Notes: a model not told the origin generated them from the letters alone. A DNA stretch of 64,000 nucleotides from Chryseobacterium luquanense (GCF_026460945.1 NZ_JAOVZV010000008.1:62001-126000), one strand, 5' to 3'. Positions 8,754-17,811 are shown, numbered from the stretch's first letter. A program made the numbers and translations.

Positions 8754-11486
8754 TTATTTGATATCCAAATCAACAGAATTCAATCTCAGTGAATTTAAAA
8801 TCACAGATAGTGAACTACAACTCATTGCTGCTGCTGCAATCATTGGTGACAATAGAATTCCAAAAAACGGATACAACAATCCTGCCGCAATCGGAATTCC
8901 TAAAACATTATAAATAAAGGCGAAAAATAGATTTTCTTTGATATTTCTCAATAGCTTTTCGCTCAAAATTTTGGCTTTCGCAATTCCTAAAATATCGCCT
9001 TTCAACAAAGTAATTTCTGCGGTTTCAATTGCAACATCAGTTCCTGTTCCCATTGCAATTCCAATGTTTGCCTGTGCAAGAGCAGGAGAGTCGTTGATTC
9101 CGTCGCCGGTCATTGCTACAATCTTTCCTTGTTGTTGAAGCTTTTTTACTTCATTTAATTTATCTTCCGGAAGACAATTGGCTTTAAAATGTTTAATTCC
9201 CAATTCATCTGCAACTGCTTTTGCGGTATTTTCGTTGTCTCCGGTCATCATGATAACATCAATTCCATCATTTAACAAATACTGAACGGCTTTTTTTGAA
9301 CTTTCTTTGATTTTATCAGTAAAACTAATAAATCCTAAAACTTCATTTTCCTGAGCGATGTATGAAATCGTGTGAGCTTTTGACTGAATTTCCGTAGCTT
9401 TTAATTTTAATTCTTCTGGAATTTGAATTTTATTTGAAACTAAAAGATTTTCATTTCCTAAGTAAACCATTTTTTCATTGATCATTCCTTTAGCTCCTTT
9501 TCCGGAAATATTTTCAAATTTTTCAACTTTTTCAGCAGAAATATTTTTGTCTTTTGCTTTTTTAATGACAGCATTCGATAAAGGATGTTCTGAATTTTGA
9601 TTTAACGAATACGCTAATTTTAAAATTAAATCTTGATTGAAATTATGAGTTGTTTCAATATGTTCCAAAGACGGTTTTCCTTCAGTTAAAGTTCCTGTTT
9701 TATCGGTGATTAGAACGTTTACTTTATTCATTAATTCAAGAGATTCGGCGTTTTTGATAAGAATTCCGTTTTTAGCTCCTTTTCCAATTCCGACCATCAA
9801 AGACATCGGTGTTGCCAAACCTAAAGCACACGGACAAGCCACGATTAAAACCGCAACAGCATTAACGAAAGCAAATAATGTCTTCTGATTTTCAGGACCG
9901 AAAATCTGCCATAAAATAAATGTAAGAACTGCAATAAAAATTACAGCCGGAACAAAAATTTTTGCCACTTTATCAGTCAGTTTCTGGATAGGAGCACGGC
10001 TTCTGCTTGCATCATTCACCATTTTTATAATCTTGGAAAGCAGAGTTTCATCACCCACTTTTTCAGCTTTCATTATGAAAACCTGATTTCCGTTGATGGT
10101 TCCTGAAGTTACTTGATCGTCAATGTTTTTCTCAACAGGAATAGGTTCTCCAGTAATCATACTTTCGTCAACGACGGAACTTCCTTCAATAACCTTTCCG
10201 TCAACAGGAATTTTTTCGCCAGGTTTTACTTTCAATAAATCACCAATCTTTACTTCGGAAAGCGGAACTTTTTTCTCTTCATTATTAATAATTAAATTGG
10301 CTTCATCGGGAGAAAGATTCATGAGTTCTTTGATGGCATTTCCTGTTTTTTTATGAGCTAAAGCTTCCATTAACTGTCCAAGAATTACCAAAGTCATAAT
10401 GACGCAAACCGCTTCAAAATAAAGTGGAATTTCATGATTGTGTCCTCGAATTTCATGAGGAAGCAAATCGGGAAAAGCTAATGCAACAACACTAAAAATA
10501 AATGCAGCACCAACTCCCAAAGCAATTAAGCTGAACATATTTAAATTCCATGTTTTAAAAGAAATAAAACCTCTTTTCATTAAAAACCATCCGGAATAAA
10601 ACAAAACTGGGAGCGTGAGAATCAATTCAAAAATCCCTTGAATTTGATGGGAAAAAGGAAAATCAATGAACATTCCACCCATTGAAAGGATAAAAACAGG
10701 AATTGTAAATGCTAAAGAAATGATGAATTTTCTTTTTAAAATTTTGTATGTATCATCTGTTTCTTCTTCACCTTTTTCAGGATATTTTACCAGATCCATT
10801 CCGCAAACTGGACAACCAACATTACTGTCATAAGTTTTGTCTCCTTCACAAAACATTGGACAATAATATTTTCCAGCCATATCGTCGGTAACTTTTGGCA
10901 CTTCATGTTGAGGATTGTGATGATGGGAATGAGATGAAGAGTTTTTAACCAAATCTTCCGTAATTTCTTCTAAATGCATGTGACAAACCGGACAATCGAT
11001 TTTTTCATCATATATTTTTTCATCTTCGCAAAACATCGGACAGTAATATTTTCCGATATTATCTTTGAAGTTTTCAGGAAGATTGGAAGAGGAATAAGTG
11101 GGTTTATAATTCGGATCTTTTGCCAGTTTTTCTTCAATCGGAACTAAGAACATATTACAAGTCGGGCATCTTTTTCCTTGTTGGAAATATACTTTATCGT
11201 CTTCGCATTCCATCGGGCAATAATAAACCGAGGACGGAGAAATACGATCTTGTGGTTTAACAAAAGTATTATCTGGTTTTTTTGAATCTTCAAGCTTGTA
11301 ATTTCCAACCTCAGAAAGTGATTGATTGAGTTCTATTAAATTAATTTCTTTATCTGATTGAATTTCAACGGTACTGTTTTCAAGATTAACATCAGCTGAA
11401 ACTCCGTCTAAACTGTTGAGTTTTTCTGAAATCTTTTTCTGACAACCCGAACAGGTCATTCCTAAAACTTTATATTGTCGGTGCAT
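8754..11486 (-). CDS. copA: Copper-translocating P1B-type ATPase with HMA and three heavy-metal-binding modules
   Basis: 910 residues from the ATG at 11486 (MHRQYKVLG); a start at 11507 is seven codons longer and less likely. Order: an HMA domain with GMTCSGC (9-15), then three copies of a short module beginning YYCPM(E/F)CE and ending CPxC(N/H/G)M (roughly residues 85-115, 145-170, 205-235), with a His-rich linker [11 protein letters not shown] between the second and third. Then come the membrane ATPase core, TGEP, the CPC metal site in [13 protein letters not shown], the phosphorylation site DKTGT, and [10 protein letters not shown]. It exports Cu+ across the inner membrane at the cost of ATP. 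Its neighbour regulator 184 bases upstream carries a metal motif. Confidence 0.95.
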   Translation of the reverse strand: MHRQYKVLGMTCSGCQKKISEKLNSLDGVSADVNLENSTVEIQSDKEINLIELNQSLSEVGNYKLEDSKKPDNTFVKPQDRISPSSVYYCPMECEDDKVYFQQGKRCPTCNMFLVPIEEKLAKDPNYKPTYSSSNLPENFKDNIGKYYCPMFCEDEKIYDEKIDCPVCHMHLEEITEDLVKNSSSHSHHHNPQHEVPKVTDDMAGKYYCPMFCEGDKTYDSNVGCPVCGMDLVKYPEKGEEETDDTYKILKRKFIISLAFTIPVFILSMGGMFIDFPFSHQIQGIFELILTLPVLFYSGWFLMKRGFISFKTWNLNMFSLIALGVGAAFIFSVVALAFPDLLPHEIRGHNHEIPLYFEAVCVIMTLVILGQLMEALAHKKTGNAIKELMNLSPDEANLIINNEEKKVPLSEVKIGDLLKVKPGEKIPVDGKVIEGSSVVDESMITGEPIPVEKNIDDQVTSGTINGNQVFIMKAEKVGDETLLSKIIKMVNDASRSRAPIQKLTDKVAKIFVPAVIFIAVLTFILWQIFGPENQKTLFAFVNAVAVLIVACPCALGLATPMSLMVGIGKGAKNGILIKNAESLELMNKVNVLITDKTGTLTEGKPSLEHIETTHNFNQDLILKLAYSLNQNSEHPLSNAVIKKAKDKNISAEKVEKFENISGKGAKGMINEKMVYLGNENLLVSNKIQIPEELKLKATEIQSKAHTISYIAQENEVLGFISFTDKIKESSKKAVQYLLNDGIDVIMMTGDNENTAKAVADELGIKHFKANCLPEDKLNEVKKLQQQGKIVAMTGDGINDSPALAQANIGIAMGTGTDVAIETAEITLLKGDILGIAKAKILSEKLLRNIKENLFFAFIYNVLGIPIAAGLLYPFFGILLSPMIAAAAMSCSSLSVILNSLRLNSVDLDIK

Positions 11487-11564
11487 TATTCTAAATTTAT
11501 AGTACAAATTTCCGAAAAGGATTTTGTAAGCTGTTATAAATTTAGGGATAATGTTTACAATATC

Positions 11565-11595
11565 TTGGTAGCTGTTGTGTTGTAGAGTTTGGTAG
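11565..11595 (-). promoter_or_regulatory. Candidate operator: repeated TTGGTAG upstream of copA
   Basis: On the plus strand TTGGTAG occurs at 11565-11571 and 11589-11595, with TTGTAG at 11580-11585 between them. Direct repeats about two helical turns apart are typical of AraC-family sites. They lie 79-109 bases upstream of copA and between it and the AraC-type regulator gene. Inferred only. Confidence 0.4.
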
Positions 11596-11670
11596 TTTTA
11601 GAATAAAAGTGATTTTTTTCCTGATTTGATTATCAAATTTATTTTAAATTCGAATTAAACTCTAAATCTC

Positions 11671-12231
11671 TCAAACTTGATCAAGAGGTTTTCTGTTGTG
11701 AACTTTCAGCTTCTTAAATTCGGTAGGAGTAAAGCCCGTAATGCTTCTGAATTGTGAAGATAAATATTGAACACTTTTGTAGCCTAATTTTCCGGCAATT
11801 TCCGTCAGATTAAATTCGTTATAAAGCAATAATTCTTTTACCTTTTCAATTTTTTGAAGAATGAAAAACTGTTCAACGGTGATATTTTCGTTTTGTGAAA
11901 ATGTTTTAGACAGTGAACTGTAATCTTTGTTTAACTCAGAACTTAAGAATTTAGACAGCAAAAAATTCTCATCAACATCCAATTTTCCGATCTTGATGAT
12001 GATTAAATTTTTAATTTTATCAACGAGCTGTTGCGAAATATCTTTAATTCTTTCAAAACCAGTTTCTAATAAACGATTTTCTAGCGAATCTATATCTTTT
12101 TCAGAAATTTCAGAATCGGTTTCTACTTCACCTAAACTGATGTTGGTGATTTTTATATCAAATTCATCAAAAATATTGGAAACTGCAGAAATACACCTTC
12201 CACAGACCATATTTTTTATGAAGATTTTCAT
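11671..12231 (-). CDS. AraC-type regulator with N-terminal HMA-like metal-binding motif
   Basis: 186 residues. The N-terminus MKIFIKNMVCGRCISAV carries the HMA metal motif MxCxxC (M8, C10, C13), followed by a beta-rich segment the size of an HMA-like domain (to about residue 65). The C-terminal AraC helix-turn-helix occupies about residues 100-180: FNLTEIAGKLGYKSVQYLSSQFRSITGFTPTEFKKL. Located just upstream of copA on the same strand and coupled to the thioesterase gene (ATGA overlap at 12228-12231). I infer that it senses Cu+ or another soft metal and controls copA; the repeats at 11565-11595 may be its site. Confidence 0.85.
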   Translation of the reverse strand: MKIFIKNMVCGRCISAVSNIFDEFDIKITNISLGEVETDSEISEKDIDSLENRLLETGFERIKDISQQLVDKIKNLIIIKIGKLDVDENFLLSKFLSSELNKDYSSLSKTFSQNENITVEQFFILQKIEKVKELLLYNEFNLTEIAGKLGYKSVQYLSSQFRSITGFTPTEFKKLKVHNRKPLDQV

Positions 12232-12629
12232 AATTCTTCTTTAGACTTTATTCTGTCTTTTACAAATTCAACCTGAGTTTTCCCATGTGGAGCAGGGTTT
12301 CCGTCTTCGTCAAGGTTGACCATAACGATTCTATCAACAGTAATAATGGTTTGATGCGTCATTTTATTTCGAACCTGACAAGCAAGTGTAAGAGAAGTTG
12401 AACCGAATTTTGTGACTTCGATTCCGATTTCAATAATATCACCTTGTTTTGCTGAGCTTACAAAGTTGATTTCTGAAATAAATTTGGTAACTATTTTTTT
12501 GTTTTCGAGCTGAATAACAGCATATAAGGCAGCTTCTTCATCAATCCATTGCAGTAATCTTCCACCAAAAAGTGACTGGTTAGGATTAAGATCTTCGGGC
12601 TTTACCCATTTTCTAGTATGATAATTCAT
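12228..12629 (-). CDS. Acyl-CoA thioesterase (hotdog fold, YciA/BFIT-like)
   Basis: 133 residues, the size of a single hotdog domain. The catalytic-region signature LNPNQSLFGGRLLQWIDEEAALYA (residues about 14-37) contains the conserved Asn, Gly-Gly and Asp, and FVSSAKQGDIIEIGIEV is the second conserved strand pair. It hydrolyses acyl-CoA thioesters in the cytoplasm. Its stop codon overlaps the start of the HMA-AraC regulator by four bases, so the two are translationally coupled, although the functional link to metal sensing is not obvious. Confidence 0.9.
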   Translation of the reverse strand: MNYHTRKWVKPEDLNPNQSLFGGRLLQWIDEEAALYAVIQLENKKIVTKFISEINFVSSAKQGDIIEIGIEVTKFGSTSLTLACQVRNKMTHQTIITVDRIVMVNLDEDGNPAPHGKTQVEFVKDRIKSKEEL

Positions 12630-12649
12630 GTTTTAGAATGTTTTCAGTA

Positions 12650-12657
12650 CAAATTTA
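12650..12657 (-). promoter_or_regulatory. -7 promoter box TAAATTTG for thioesterase/regulator operon
   Basis: TAnnTTTG match 20 bases upstream of the thioesterase ATG (12629). It should drive the thioesterase and HMA-AraC genes together. Confidence 0.55.
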
Positions 12658-12885
12658 GGTTTAAAAAAGAATTTTTCAAAAAAATATTTAATCAAAAAAT
12701 CGTCTGTTTTAGCAGTATCATGAAGAGTTTAGAATAGATTTGAATTAAATGTTTAAAATGTTTTGATTTATTGTTTTTAATTGTATCTTGCACCTGTTTA
12801 TATTTGGAATCAATATCATGTTCATTTATTATGTTGCTTTTCTTTTATATACCAAGACTTATATTAATTTTTAATTTTTTTTAAA

Positions 12886-13266
12886 ATGAACATTTTTGTT
12901 TCAAACATCAATTACGCAACTAAAGAATACGAGTTGCACGACTTATTTGCAGAATTTGGCGATGTATCATCTGCTAAAATCGTAACAGACAGAGAAACTG
13001 GTCGTTCTAGAGGTTTCGGTTTCATCGAAATGGGTGATGAAGAAGGAGCTCAAGCTATTGAGGCTCTTAACCAAAAAGAACTTAACGGTAAAATTCTTAA
13101 CGTGTCTGAGGCTAAGCCAAGAGAAGAAAAACCAAGAAGAAGCTTTGATAATAACAGAAGCGGTGGTGGAAGTTATGGTAACAACCGTGGAGGAGGTAAC
13201 TCTGGTGGTGGTTACGGAAACAACAACAACCGTGGAGGTAACGGAGGCGGCGGAAGTCGTTGGTAA
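12886..13266 (+). CDS. Glycine-rich RNA-binding protein with one RRM
   Basis: 126 residues. RRM domain at residues 1-80 with RNP2 IFVSNINY at the very start and RNP1 RSRGFGFIEM near residues 41-50. The tail (from about residue 85) is Arg/Gly/Asn-rich with GGGNSGGGYG-type repeats. Small RRM proteins of this kind bind single-stranded RNA and are often cold-responsive in bacteria. A long 5' region (over 90 bases after the likely promoter near 12763-12795) could carry regulation. Monocistronic, closed by a strong terminator. Confidence 0.95.
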   Translation: MNIFVSNINYATKEYELHDLFAEFGDVSSAKIVTDRETGRSRGFGFIEMGDEEGAQAIEALNQKELNGKILNVSEAKPREEKPRRSFDNNRSGGGSYGNNRGGGNSGGGYGNNNNRGGNGGGGSRW

Positions 13267-13273
13267 AAAATTG

Positions 13274-13299
13274 AAGCGGCTTTTTAGCCGCTTTTTTTT
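13274..13299 (+). terminator. Rho-independent terminator after RRM gene
   Basis: Perfect 8-bp stem aagcggct/agccgctt with a TTTT loop, followed by six more T. Ends the RRM transcript. Confidence 0.9.
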
Positions 13300-13363
13300 G
13301 TCTTTATTTTTAAAATTGATTAGTAGTGTACATATTTTTTCTGATAACTAAAACACTCATCAA

Positions 13364-13837
13364 CTAGTCATCATTCTTTTTCTTCTTCTTTTTCTTATCT
13401 TTTCCTTTTTTGTCTTTTTTAGGATTCAAAATTTCTTCAGCGTATTCCAGTTTAGGTTCTTTAGTTTTCACAGGTTTCATTTCAATTTTTAAATCAAAAT
13501 AAGACTGTAAATCTTTTTGTGAAATGAGATTTTCATTAAATAAGAATTCCAAAATTTCTTTTTCTGAATTATTGAAAAATTGATGCGAAAGTTCTTTCAA
13601 TAAAAACTTTTTATAATCGTCAAAAGGTACAATTACGGAATATTTGAAAATTCGTCCTTCCTTTTCTGTTGACAGATATCCTTTTTCAACCAATATTTTT
13701 AAGTACGTTGATACGGTATTTTGATGGGGTTTCGGTTCAGGATGTTGCTCCATCACTTCTTTTAAATAAAAACTTTCTAGTTTCCAAAACAGCTTCATTA
13801 GATTTTCTTCGGCAGAGGTAAGATGATTTATTTTCAT
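13364..13837 (-). CDS. BlaI/MecI/CopY-type transcriptional repressor
   Basis: 157 residues. N-terminal winged helix typical of the BlaI family: LTSAEENLMKLFWKLESFYLKEV, then QNTVSTYLKILVEKGYL (recognition helix) and the wing KEGRIFKYSVIV. The C-terminus (about 125-157) is a charged low-complexity tail dominated by Lys. In this family DNA release follows proteolysis by a BlaR1-type sensor, but no blaR1 homologue is adjacent, so the partner and target are unknown. Confidence 0.87.
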   Translation of the reverse strand: MKINHLTSAEENLMKLFWKLESFYLKEVMEQHPEPKPHQNTVSTYLKILVEKGYLSTEKEGRIFKYSVIVPFDDYKKFLLKELSHQFFNNSEKEILEFLFNENLISQKDLQSYFDLKIEMKPVKTKEPKLEYAEEILNPKKDKKGKDKKKKKKKNDD

Positions 13838-13886
13838 ACTTAAATTTAAATTTAATAAAAATAGAGTAGCGCTATTGTAAAACTAT

Positions 13887-14534
13887 TTACTTGATAGTAG
13901 TTTCCAAAGGTATTACCTCAGTAGGTAAATCATTGCGCTGATATTTATTGTTGCAATAAAGATAAATAAAAGAAACCAAAACAGCGATTCCTGCACCCAT
14001 AAATACTTCTTTTACTGTGTGTCTTTTTAAAATTATCCTCGTAATTCCTACTAAAGCCGCAATTGAAAGCCACACGAAACCAATTTTCAAATCAAATGCA
14101 AAAAATAATGCTGCCACAAAAACATTAAAAGCAGTATGCATGGAGCTTTTTATATATAGATTACTGAATTGTAAAGCAAATAAAAGAATTAGAATGAAGA
14201 GCATTACAAAATCGATGAATCCATTTTTTATATAATTGAATGCTAAATAAGAGATAATACATACGGCAATGAAAATATATAGCGTTTTTCGCTGAACTCT
14301 ATTAGAAACATCCATATTCGTATATCGACCTGTTTTTACATTCCAGACAATCCAAATAATTACAGGCAGAATGGTAATAAGTAAAATTGGTAAAAAGTGC
14401 GTTAAAGCTTCTTTAAAGTTATAATTTTGAATACTGAAATAGACAAAATAGATAACCAAAGAAACTAAAGGATTAAAAAAATCTGAGATAATTCTTGAGA
14501 TAATATGTATAAATGAAGTCTTTTTTTCTTCCAT
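13887..14534 (-). CDS. PAP2-like phosphatase family membrane protein
   Basis: 215 residues with five or six hydrophobic segments. NRVQRK (around residue 79) stands where PAP2 motif 1 is expected. IKSSMHTAFN (residues about 128-137) replaces PSGH, and RIILKRHTVKEVFMGAG is the RxxxxxHxxx(D/E) motif 3. PAP2 enzymes dephosphorylate lipid phosphates such as undecaprenyl diphosphate or phosphatidate at the membrane. The substituted motif residues (SSMH and final E) leave catalytic activity uncertain. Transcribed away from pdhA. Confidence 0.8.
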   Translation of the reverse strand: MEEKKTSFIHIISRIISDFFNPLVSLVIYFVYFSIQNYNFKEALTHFLPILLITILPVIIWIVWNVKTGRYTNMDVSNRVQRKTLYIFIAVCIISYLAFNYIKNGFIDFVMLFILILLFALQFSNLYIKSSMHTAFNVFVAALFFAFDLKIGFVWLSIAALVGITRIILKRHTVKEVFMGAGIAVLVSFIYLYCNNKYQRNDLPTEVIPLETTIK

Positions 14535-14614
14535 AAAGTAGTTTGAAATGTAAATATAACATTATAAGTAAAAAAACTATTGCTGTGCATATAATAAAAA
14601 CGAAGTTTTTTTTA

Positions 14615-14622
14615 TATTTTTG
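14615..14622 (+). promoter_or_regulatory. -7 promoter box TATTTTTG for pdhA
   Basis: TAnnTTTG match 38 bases before the pdhA ATG. Confidence 0.5.
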
Positions 14623-14660
14623 CTCAACTATTTCATAATAAATAAGCAAGAAGCTCGCAC

Positions 14661-15662
14661 ATGAAAGAATTTTCTAAAGAGGTATACCTTAAGTGGTATG
14701 AAGATATGACAATGTGGAGAAGGTTTGAAGACAAATGCCGTTCTCTTTATCTAAAACAAAAAATCAGAGGTTTTTTACATTTGTACAACGGTCAGGAAGC
14801 TATTCCTGCAGGTTTTACACATGCAATGGATTTAACAAAAGACAGTATGATTACTGCATACAGATGTCACATCCATCCAATGGCGATGGGAGTAGATCCT
14901 AAAAGAATCATGGCAGAACTTTGTGGTAAAGCTACAGGTACTTCCGGAGGTATGGGTGGATCTATGCACATTTTCAGCAAAGAACACCGTTTCTACGGAG
15001 GTCATGGTATTGTTGGAGGACAAATTCCTTTGGGAGCAGGTATTGCTTTTGCAGATCAGTATTTCGACAGAAAAGCAGTAAATATCTGTTTCTTCGGAGA
15101 TGGTGCTGCAAGACAAGGTTCGCTTCACGAAACTTTCAATATGGCAATGAACTGGAAACTTCCTGTAGTATTTGTAGTTGAAAACAATCAGTATGCGATG
15201 GGAACTTCTGTAAAAAGAACTGCAAACCACGAAGACATCTATAAATTAGGTTTAGGATACGAAATGCCTTGTCTTGCTGTAGATGCAATGGATCCTGAAA
15301 AAGTGGCTGAAGCTGCTTACGAAGCTATTGAAAGAGCCAGAAGAGGAGATGGACCAACTTTCATCGAAGCAAGAACCTATCGTTTCAGAGGTCACTCTAT
15401 GTCTGATGCTGAACCTTACAGATCTAAGGATGAAGTTGCTATTGCAAAAAAAGATGATCCAATTGAATTAATCAAAGCGAGAATCCTAGAAAACAAATGG
15501 GCAACTGAAGAAGAATTGGAAGCTACAGATAACAAATCTAGAGATTTCGTGGAAGAATGTATCGAGTTTATGGAGAATTCTCCGTATCCGGATGTTGAAA
15601 AAGTGTACGAATACGTTTACGCTCAGGAAGATTATCCGTTCTTAGATAAATTAGAAAACTAA
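14661..15662 (+). CDS. pdhA: Pyruvate dehydrogenase E1 component, alpha subunit
   Basis: 333 residues. Thiamine-diphosphate binding motif starts with GDGAARQG and ends in VVENN (residues about 151-179). Other E1-alpha signatures: GFLHLYNGQEA near residue 36, AYRCHIHPMAMG, GTSGGMGGSMHIF, and the phosphorylation-loop region YRFRGHSMSDAEPYR. With E1-beta it decarboxylates pyruvate and transfers the acetyl group to lipoyl-E2 in the cytoplasm. It is followed 89 bases later by the E2 gene; the beta subunit gene is not next to it. Confidence 0.95.
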   Translation: MKEFSKEVYLKWYEDMTMWRRFEDKCRSLYLKQKIRGFLHLYNGQEAIPAGFTHAMDLTKDSMITAYRCHIHPMAMGVDPKRIMAELCGKATGTSGGMGGSMHIFSKEHRFYGGHGIVGGQIPLGAGIAFADQYFDRKAVNICFFGDGAARQGSLHETFNMAMNWKLPVVFVVENNQYAMGTSVKRTANHEDIYKLGLGYEMPCLAVDAMDPEKVAEAAYEAIERARRGDGPTFIEARTYRFRGHSMSDAEPYRSKDEVAIAKKDDPIELIKARILENKWATEEELEATDNKSRDFVEECIEFMENSPYPDVEKVYEYVYAQEDYPFLDKLEN

Positions 15663-15709
15663 AAAATAATAATTAATAATTAATTTGATGTTTGAATTTG
15701 AGTTTCCCT

Positions 15710-15743
15710 AATCTCAAATCTCGAATCTCAAATCTCAAATCAA
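15710..15743 (+). repeat. Heptanucleotide tandem repeat AATCTCA in pdhA-pdhC spacer
   Basis: Four consecutive 7-base units (AATCTCA, AATCTCG, AATCTCA, AATCTCA) at 15710-15737 and a partial fifth, ending nine bases before the pdhC ATG. Confidence 0.75.
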
Positions 15744-15751
15744 TATATATT

Positions 15752-17359
15752 ATGGCAGAAGTGATTACAATGCCACGTCTTTCCGATACAATGACGGAAG
15801 GAAAAGTGGCTAAATGGCATAAAAAAGTAGGAGACAAGGTAAAAGAAGGAGATATTTTAGCCGAAATAGAAACTGATAAAGCAGTACAGGATTTTGAATC
15901 TGAAGTTGAAGGAACACTTTTATATGTTGGAGTTGAAGAAGGTTCAGCTGCAGCTGTAGATTTGATTTTAGCTATTATCGGAAACGAAGGAGAAGATATT
16001 TCAGGATTAACAGGTGGATCTGGTACTCCAAATGTTGCCTCTGAAGATAAAAAAGAAGAACCAAAAGCAGAATCAAATACTACTTCAACTGAAGAAACTT
16101 CTACAGAAGTTCCGGCTGGAGTAGAGGTGATTACAATGCCTCGTCTTTCTGATACAATGACGGAAGGTAAAGTTGCTAAATGGCATAAAAACATTGGAGA
16201 TACAGTAAAAGAAGGTGATCTTCTTGCTGAAATCGAGACCGATAAAGCTGTTCAGGATTTTGAATCTGAATTTAACGGAGTTTTGTTAAAACAAGGTGTT
16301 GAAGAAGGCGGAGCTGCTCCTGTAGATACAGTTTTAGCAATTATCGGACCTGAAGGAACTGATGTTTCTACGGTTGGTGCTCCAAAAACTGGTGAAAAAT
16401 CATCAGATAAACCTGCAGAACAAAAATCTGAAACTAAAGCAGAAGAGAAATCGGTTGCACAAACTACGAATACTTCTTCATTAGATAGAGTCGCTATTTC
16501 TCCTTTAGCAAAAAAAATGGCTCAGGATAAAGGTGTTGATATTAATTCTGTACAAGGTTCAGGAGAGAATGGGAGAATCGTTAAAAAAGATATTGAAAAC
16601 TATCAACCTTCTGCAAAACCAGCTGCTTCAGCTCCAGCAACAAATGCTGCAGCACAAGTTGCATTGAGTTTTGTGCAAGGTGAAGATACAGAAACTCCAA
16701 ACTCTCAGGTAAGAAATATTATTGCAAAACGTCTTTCTGAAAGTAAATTCTCTGCTCCTCACTATTATCTGATGGTTGAAATCAACATGGATAAAGCTAT
16801 TGAAGCTAGAAAAGAAATCAACTCTTTACCAGATACTAAAATTTCTTTCAATGATATGGTGATTAAGGCAACAGCAGTTGCTTTGAGAAAGCATCCACAG
16901 GTAAATTCTAGTTGGGCTGGAGATAAGGTAATTCACAGAGGAAATATTAACGTTGGGGTTGCGGTTGCAATTCCTGATGGATTGGTTGTTCCGGTTCTTA
17001 AGAATACAGACCAAATGAATTATACGCAAATTTCAGCTGCTGTAAAAGATATGGCTGGAAGAGCAAAATCTAAAGGTCTTAAAGCAAACGAAATGGAAGG
17101 GTCTACATTCTCTATCTCAAACTTAGGAATGTTCGGAATTGAGACTTTCACAAGTATCATTAACCAACCAAATGCTGCAATTCTTTCTGTAGGTGCAATT
17201 ATCGAAAAGCCAATCGTTAAGAATGGACAAATTGTAGTAGGAAACATTATGAAGCTTTCATTAGCTTGTGACCATAGAGTAGTTGATGGTGCTACTGGAG
17301 CTCAGTTCTTACAAACCTTAAAAATGTATTTAGAAAGTCCTTTAACTTTGTTGCTGTAA
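15752..17359 (+). CDS. pdhC: Pyruvate dehydrogenase E2, dihydrolipoamide acetyltransferase with two lipoyl domains
   Basis: 535 residues from ATG 15752 (MAEVITMPRLSDTMTEG); an in-frame Met at 15692 lies in the repeat spacer and is not used. Two near-identical lipoyl domains (residues about 1-77 and 135-212), each with ETDKAVQDFE holding the lipoylated Lys. An E1/E3-binding domain follows at about 248-285 (AISPLAKKMAQDKG), then the acyltransferase catalytic domain with HRVVDGATGAQFL near the C-terminus. Ala/Pro/Lys linkers separate the domains. It transfers acetyl to CoA as the core of the complex, co-transcribed with pdhA. Confidence 0.95.
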   Translation: MAEVITMPRLSDTMTEGKVAKWHKKVGDKVKEGDILAEIETDKAVQDFESEVEGTLLYVGVEEGSAAAVDLILAIIGNEGEDISGLTGGSGTPNVASEDKKEEPKAESNTTSTEETSTEVPAGVEVITMPRLSDTMTEGKVAKWHKNIGDTVKEGDLLAEIETDKAVQDFESEFNGVLLKQGVEEGGAAPVDTVLAIIGPEGTDVSTVGAPKTGEKSSDKPAEQKSETKAEEKSVAQTTNTSSLDRVAISPLAKKMAQDKGVDINSVQGSGENGRIVKKDIENYQPSAKPAASAPATNAAAQVALSFVQGEDTETPNSQVRNIIAKRLSESKFSAPHYYLMVEINMDKAIEARKEINSLPDTKISFNDMVIKATAVALRKHPQVNSSWAGDKVIHRGNINVGVAVAIPDGLVVPVLKNTDQMNYTQISAAVKDMAGRAKSKGLKANEMEGSTFSISNLGMFGIETFTSIINQPNAAILSVGAIIEKPIVKNGQIVVGNIMKLSLACDHRVVDGATGAQFLQTLKMYLESPLTLLL

Positions 17360-17373
17360 CTTTTTGAAATATA

Positions 17374-17410
17374 AATAATTAAACCTCTCAATTCGAGAGG
17401 TTTAATTATT
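17374..17410 (+). terminator. Terminator hairpin after pdhC
   Basis: Perfect 16-bp stem (17374-17389 with 17395-17410), loop aattc. It separates pdhC from the convergent lipoprotein gene. Confidence 0.8.
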
Positions 17411-17440
17411 TAAGCTTTAAATACAAAATCAAAAATTAAA

Positions 17441-17469
17441 AAATCTCGACTATTATTTAGTCGAGATTT
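17441..17469 (-). terminator. Terminator hairpin after small lipoprotein gene
   Basis: Perfect 12-bp stem (17441-17452 with 17458-17469), loop ttatt, directly after the minus-strand stop at 17473. It can serve both strands. Confidence 0.75.
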
Positions 17470-17472
17470 CAT

Positions 17473-17811
17473 TTATTTAGTTCTCCAATGATCTTTGTCT
17501 TTTGGTGGATCTTTTGGCCCGTTCTCGTCTGTTGGAATAATTGCAATATCAAAATTTGAACCAAATGCCGAAATATCAATAACTTTTGGAGGAGTTTTAA
17601 TTGTATCTTCAGATGTTGTTTTCCAATGATCTTTATCTTTCGGAGGTGGATCAGATATTCCTGTTGATGGTATTGAATCTCTAGCGACAATTGTTGCATC
17701 ACTCATAGAAGAAGTAATCTCTTCATTTTCTTGCAATACCTCATCCTGCCTGCAAGCAATGCTTGAAAGCGCTATAAGAAGCATACTAAATGCGATAAAT
17801 TTTGTTTTCAT
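17473..17811 (-). CDS. Small lipoprotein with duplicated DPPxKDKDHW motif
   Basis: 112 residues. Signal peptide with lipobox ALSSIAC (Cys20), so probably lipid-anchored. The mature part has the motif DPPPKDKDHWKT around residues 53-64 and again DPPKDKDHWRT at the C-terminus, separated by an Asp/Pro-rich segment. No known family is recognised and the role is unknown. Monocistronic, with its own terminator and facing away from the TPR/AraC regulator gene. Confidence 0.75.
   Translation of the reverse strand: MKTKFIAFSMLLIALSSIACRQDEVLQENEEITSSMSDATIVARDSIPSTGISDPPPKDKDHWKTTSEDTIKTPPKVIDISAFGSNFDIAIIPTDENGPKDPPKDKDHWRTK

Noticed and set aside
13034..13351. 105-codon frame overlapping the RRM gene in another phase
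   Set aside because: Low-complexity product arising from the Gly/Asn-rich coding sequence; it would read through the RRM gene's terminator.
14832..15230. 132-codon frame antisense to pdhA
   Set aside because: No recognisable motif and fully inside the well-supported E1-alpha gene.
15673..16194. 173-codon open frame antisense to the pdhC lipoyl domains
   Set aside because: Its repeated sequence mirrors the two lipoyl domains on the other strand and the pdhC frame is fully supported.
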